From the NCBI GenBank assembly GCA_016342385.1, contig JAEINM010000214.1, positions 1 to 7,083 on the forward strand: a DNA stretch of 7,083 nt, in the 5' to 3' direction. This DNA comes from Spirochaetaceae bacterium (GTDB lineage: Bacteria > Spirochaetota > Spirochaetia > DSM-2461). Shown one piece after another: positions 6,806-7,083 of the stretch (its first letter is position 1; every line of letters starts with the position of its first letter). The position numbers were made by a program, and so were the translations under genes. Below the pieces are notes generated by a model. The model ran no database searches and was not told the origin of the DNA. It saw nothing but the letters and a program-made list of their open reading frames with translations.

Positions 6806-7083
6806 TTTGTCTCTTCCTTATCTCTTCCAGGATTTCTTCCAGTTGCTGGTCATTAAAATTATCAGCATAGAAACGTATTAACGTAATAAAATCAGCCAGT
6901 CCTTCTTTTGCTTCAATTTCATCTGTAAATAATTTAATGGCGGCAAAATCATTTATGAGAATATTATCAGCCAGAGCCTCTAACTCTACAGGAGAGATCT
7001 GTCTTGACAGTAAACTATAATCCAAGTCACCAACTTCGGGCAGTTTCCCGGAATCAATCTTCTTTTCTGTTTCATAATTAAAC
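6798..7083 (-). CDS. C-terminal fragment of a probable hybrid sensor kinase
   Basis: The reading frame is open to the right edge of the window, with 94 visible residues ending at TGA (6800-6798). A TTG at 7025 could make a 75-aa small protein, but no Shine-Dalgarno sequence supports it and the frame continues upstream (KKIDSGKLPEVGDLDYSLLS), so I read it as a partial longer gene. The visible part is an acidic, all-helical segment of the form LPEVGDLDYSLL...LADNILINDFAAIKLF...LADFITLIRFYADNFNDQQLEEILEEI. This pattern is typical of the extreme C-terminus that follows the last receiver domain of many hybrid histidine kinases. That assignment is pattern recognition only, because no kinase or receiver motif is inside the window. 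The 8-base overlap with the cyclase response regulator gene suggests that the two products are made together and that this protein may be its phosphodonor. Confidence 0.6.
   Translation of the reverse strand, partial: FNYETEKKIDSGKLPEVGDLDYSLLSRQISPVELEALADNILINDFAAIKLFTDEIEAKEGLADFITLIRFYADNFNDQQLEEILEEIRKRQNG
6811..6818 (-). promoter_or_regulatory. Ribosome binding site of the adenylate cyclase gene
   Basis: On the minus strand AGGAAGAG is followed by ACAAA and the ATG. The site lies inside the last codons of the upstream gene and supports the chosen start, since the junction ATGGCTGA contains both the cyclase start and the upstream TGA stop. Confidence 0.75.

Noticed and set aside
6798..7025. 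Stand-alone 75-aa small protein starting at TTG 7025
   Set aside because: The frame stays open to the window edge with continuous protein-like sequence and no Shine-Dalgarno before the TTG, so a partial longer gene is more likely.

Overview
This window most likely comes from the chromosome of a moderately AT-rich, free-living Gram-negative-type bacterium. A spirochaete-like organism (Spirochaetota) is my best guess, because a receiver-fused class III adenylate cyclase, PAS/HisKA kinases and a peptide ABC transporter sit in short operons. That assignment is low confidence: it rests on general family impression and no taxonomic marker is present.

Left part (1-1703, + strand). The window opens in the last 84 codons of an OppF/DppF-type peptide ABC transporter ATPase, followed by a strong intrinsic terminator. 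Only about 20 bases after it begins a three-domain rhodanese resembling E. coli YnjE. It uses a TTG start, and only the third domain keeps a catalytic cysteine (C383, CGTGWKAS loop).

Middle (1622-2977, - strand). A 12-TM major facilitator transporter is convergent with the rhodanese and overlaps its 3' end by 82 bp. A 200-bp divergent intergenic region (2978-3177) holds candidate promoters for both directions and a GC-rich hairpin in an otherwise AT-rich stretch.

Right part (3178-7083). This is a signalling block. On the + strand, a MEDS-domain protein (DcmR-type sensory domain) is followed with zero spacing (TAA|ATG, same reading frame) by a soluble histidine kinase (GAF-like, PAS, PAS, long HisKA, HATPase). 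On the - strand, converging on it with a 19-bp gap, lie the C-terminal end of a probable hybrid histidine kinase and, overlapping it by 8 bp, a response regulator with a receiver domain joined to an adenylate cyclase whose active-site residues are all present. A plausible reading is a phosphorelay that controls cAMP synthesis, in which the MEDS protein supplies input to the orphan kinase. The link between the two converging operons is inference from proximity only.

The most unusual raw-sequence signal is a perfect 30-bp palindrome (5169-5198) inside the kinase gene, which encodes FLEYRDIPK on both strands. The other oddities are the in-frame TAA|ATG junction and the antisense overlap that builds the C-terminal tail of the rhodanese. 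I see no mobile element, CRISPR array, tRNA or rRNA.
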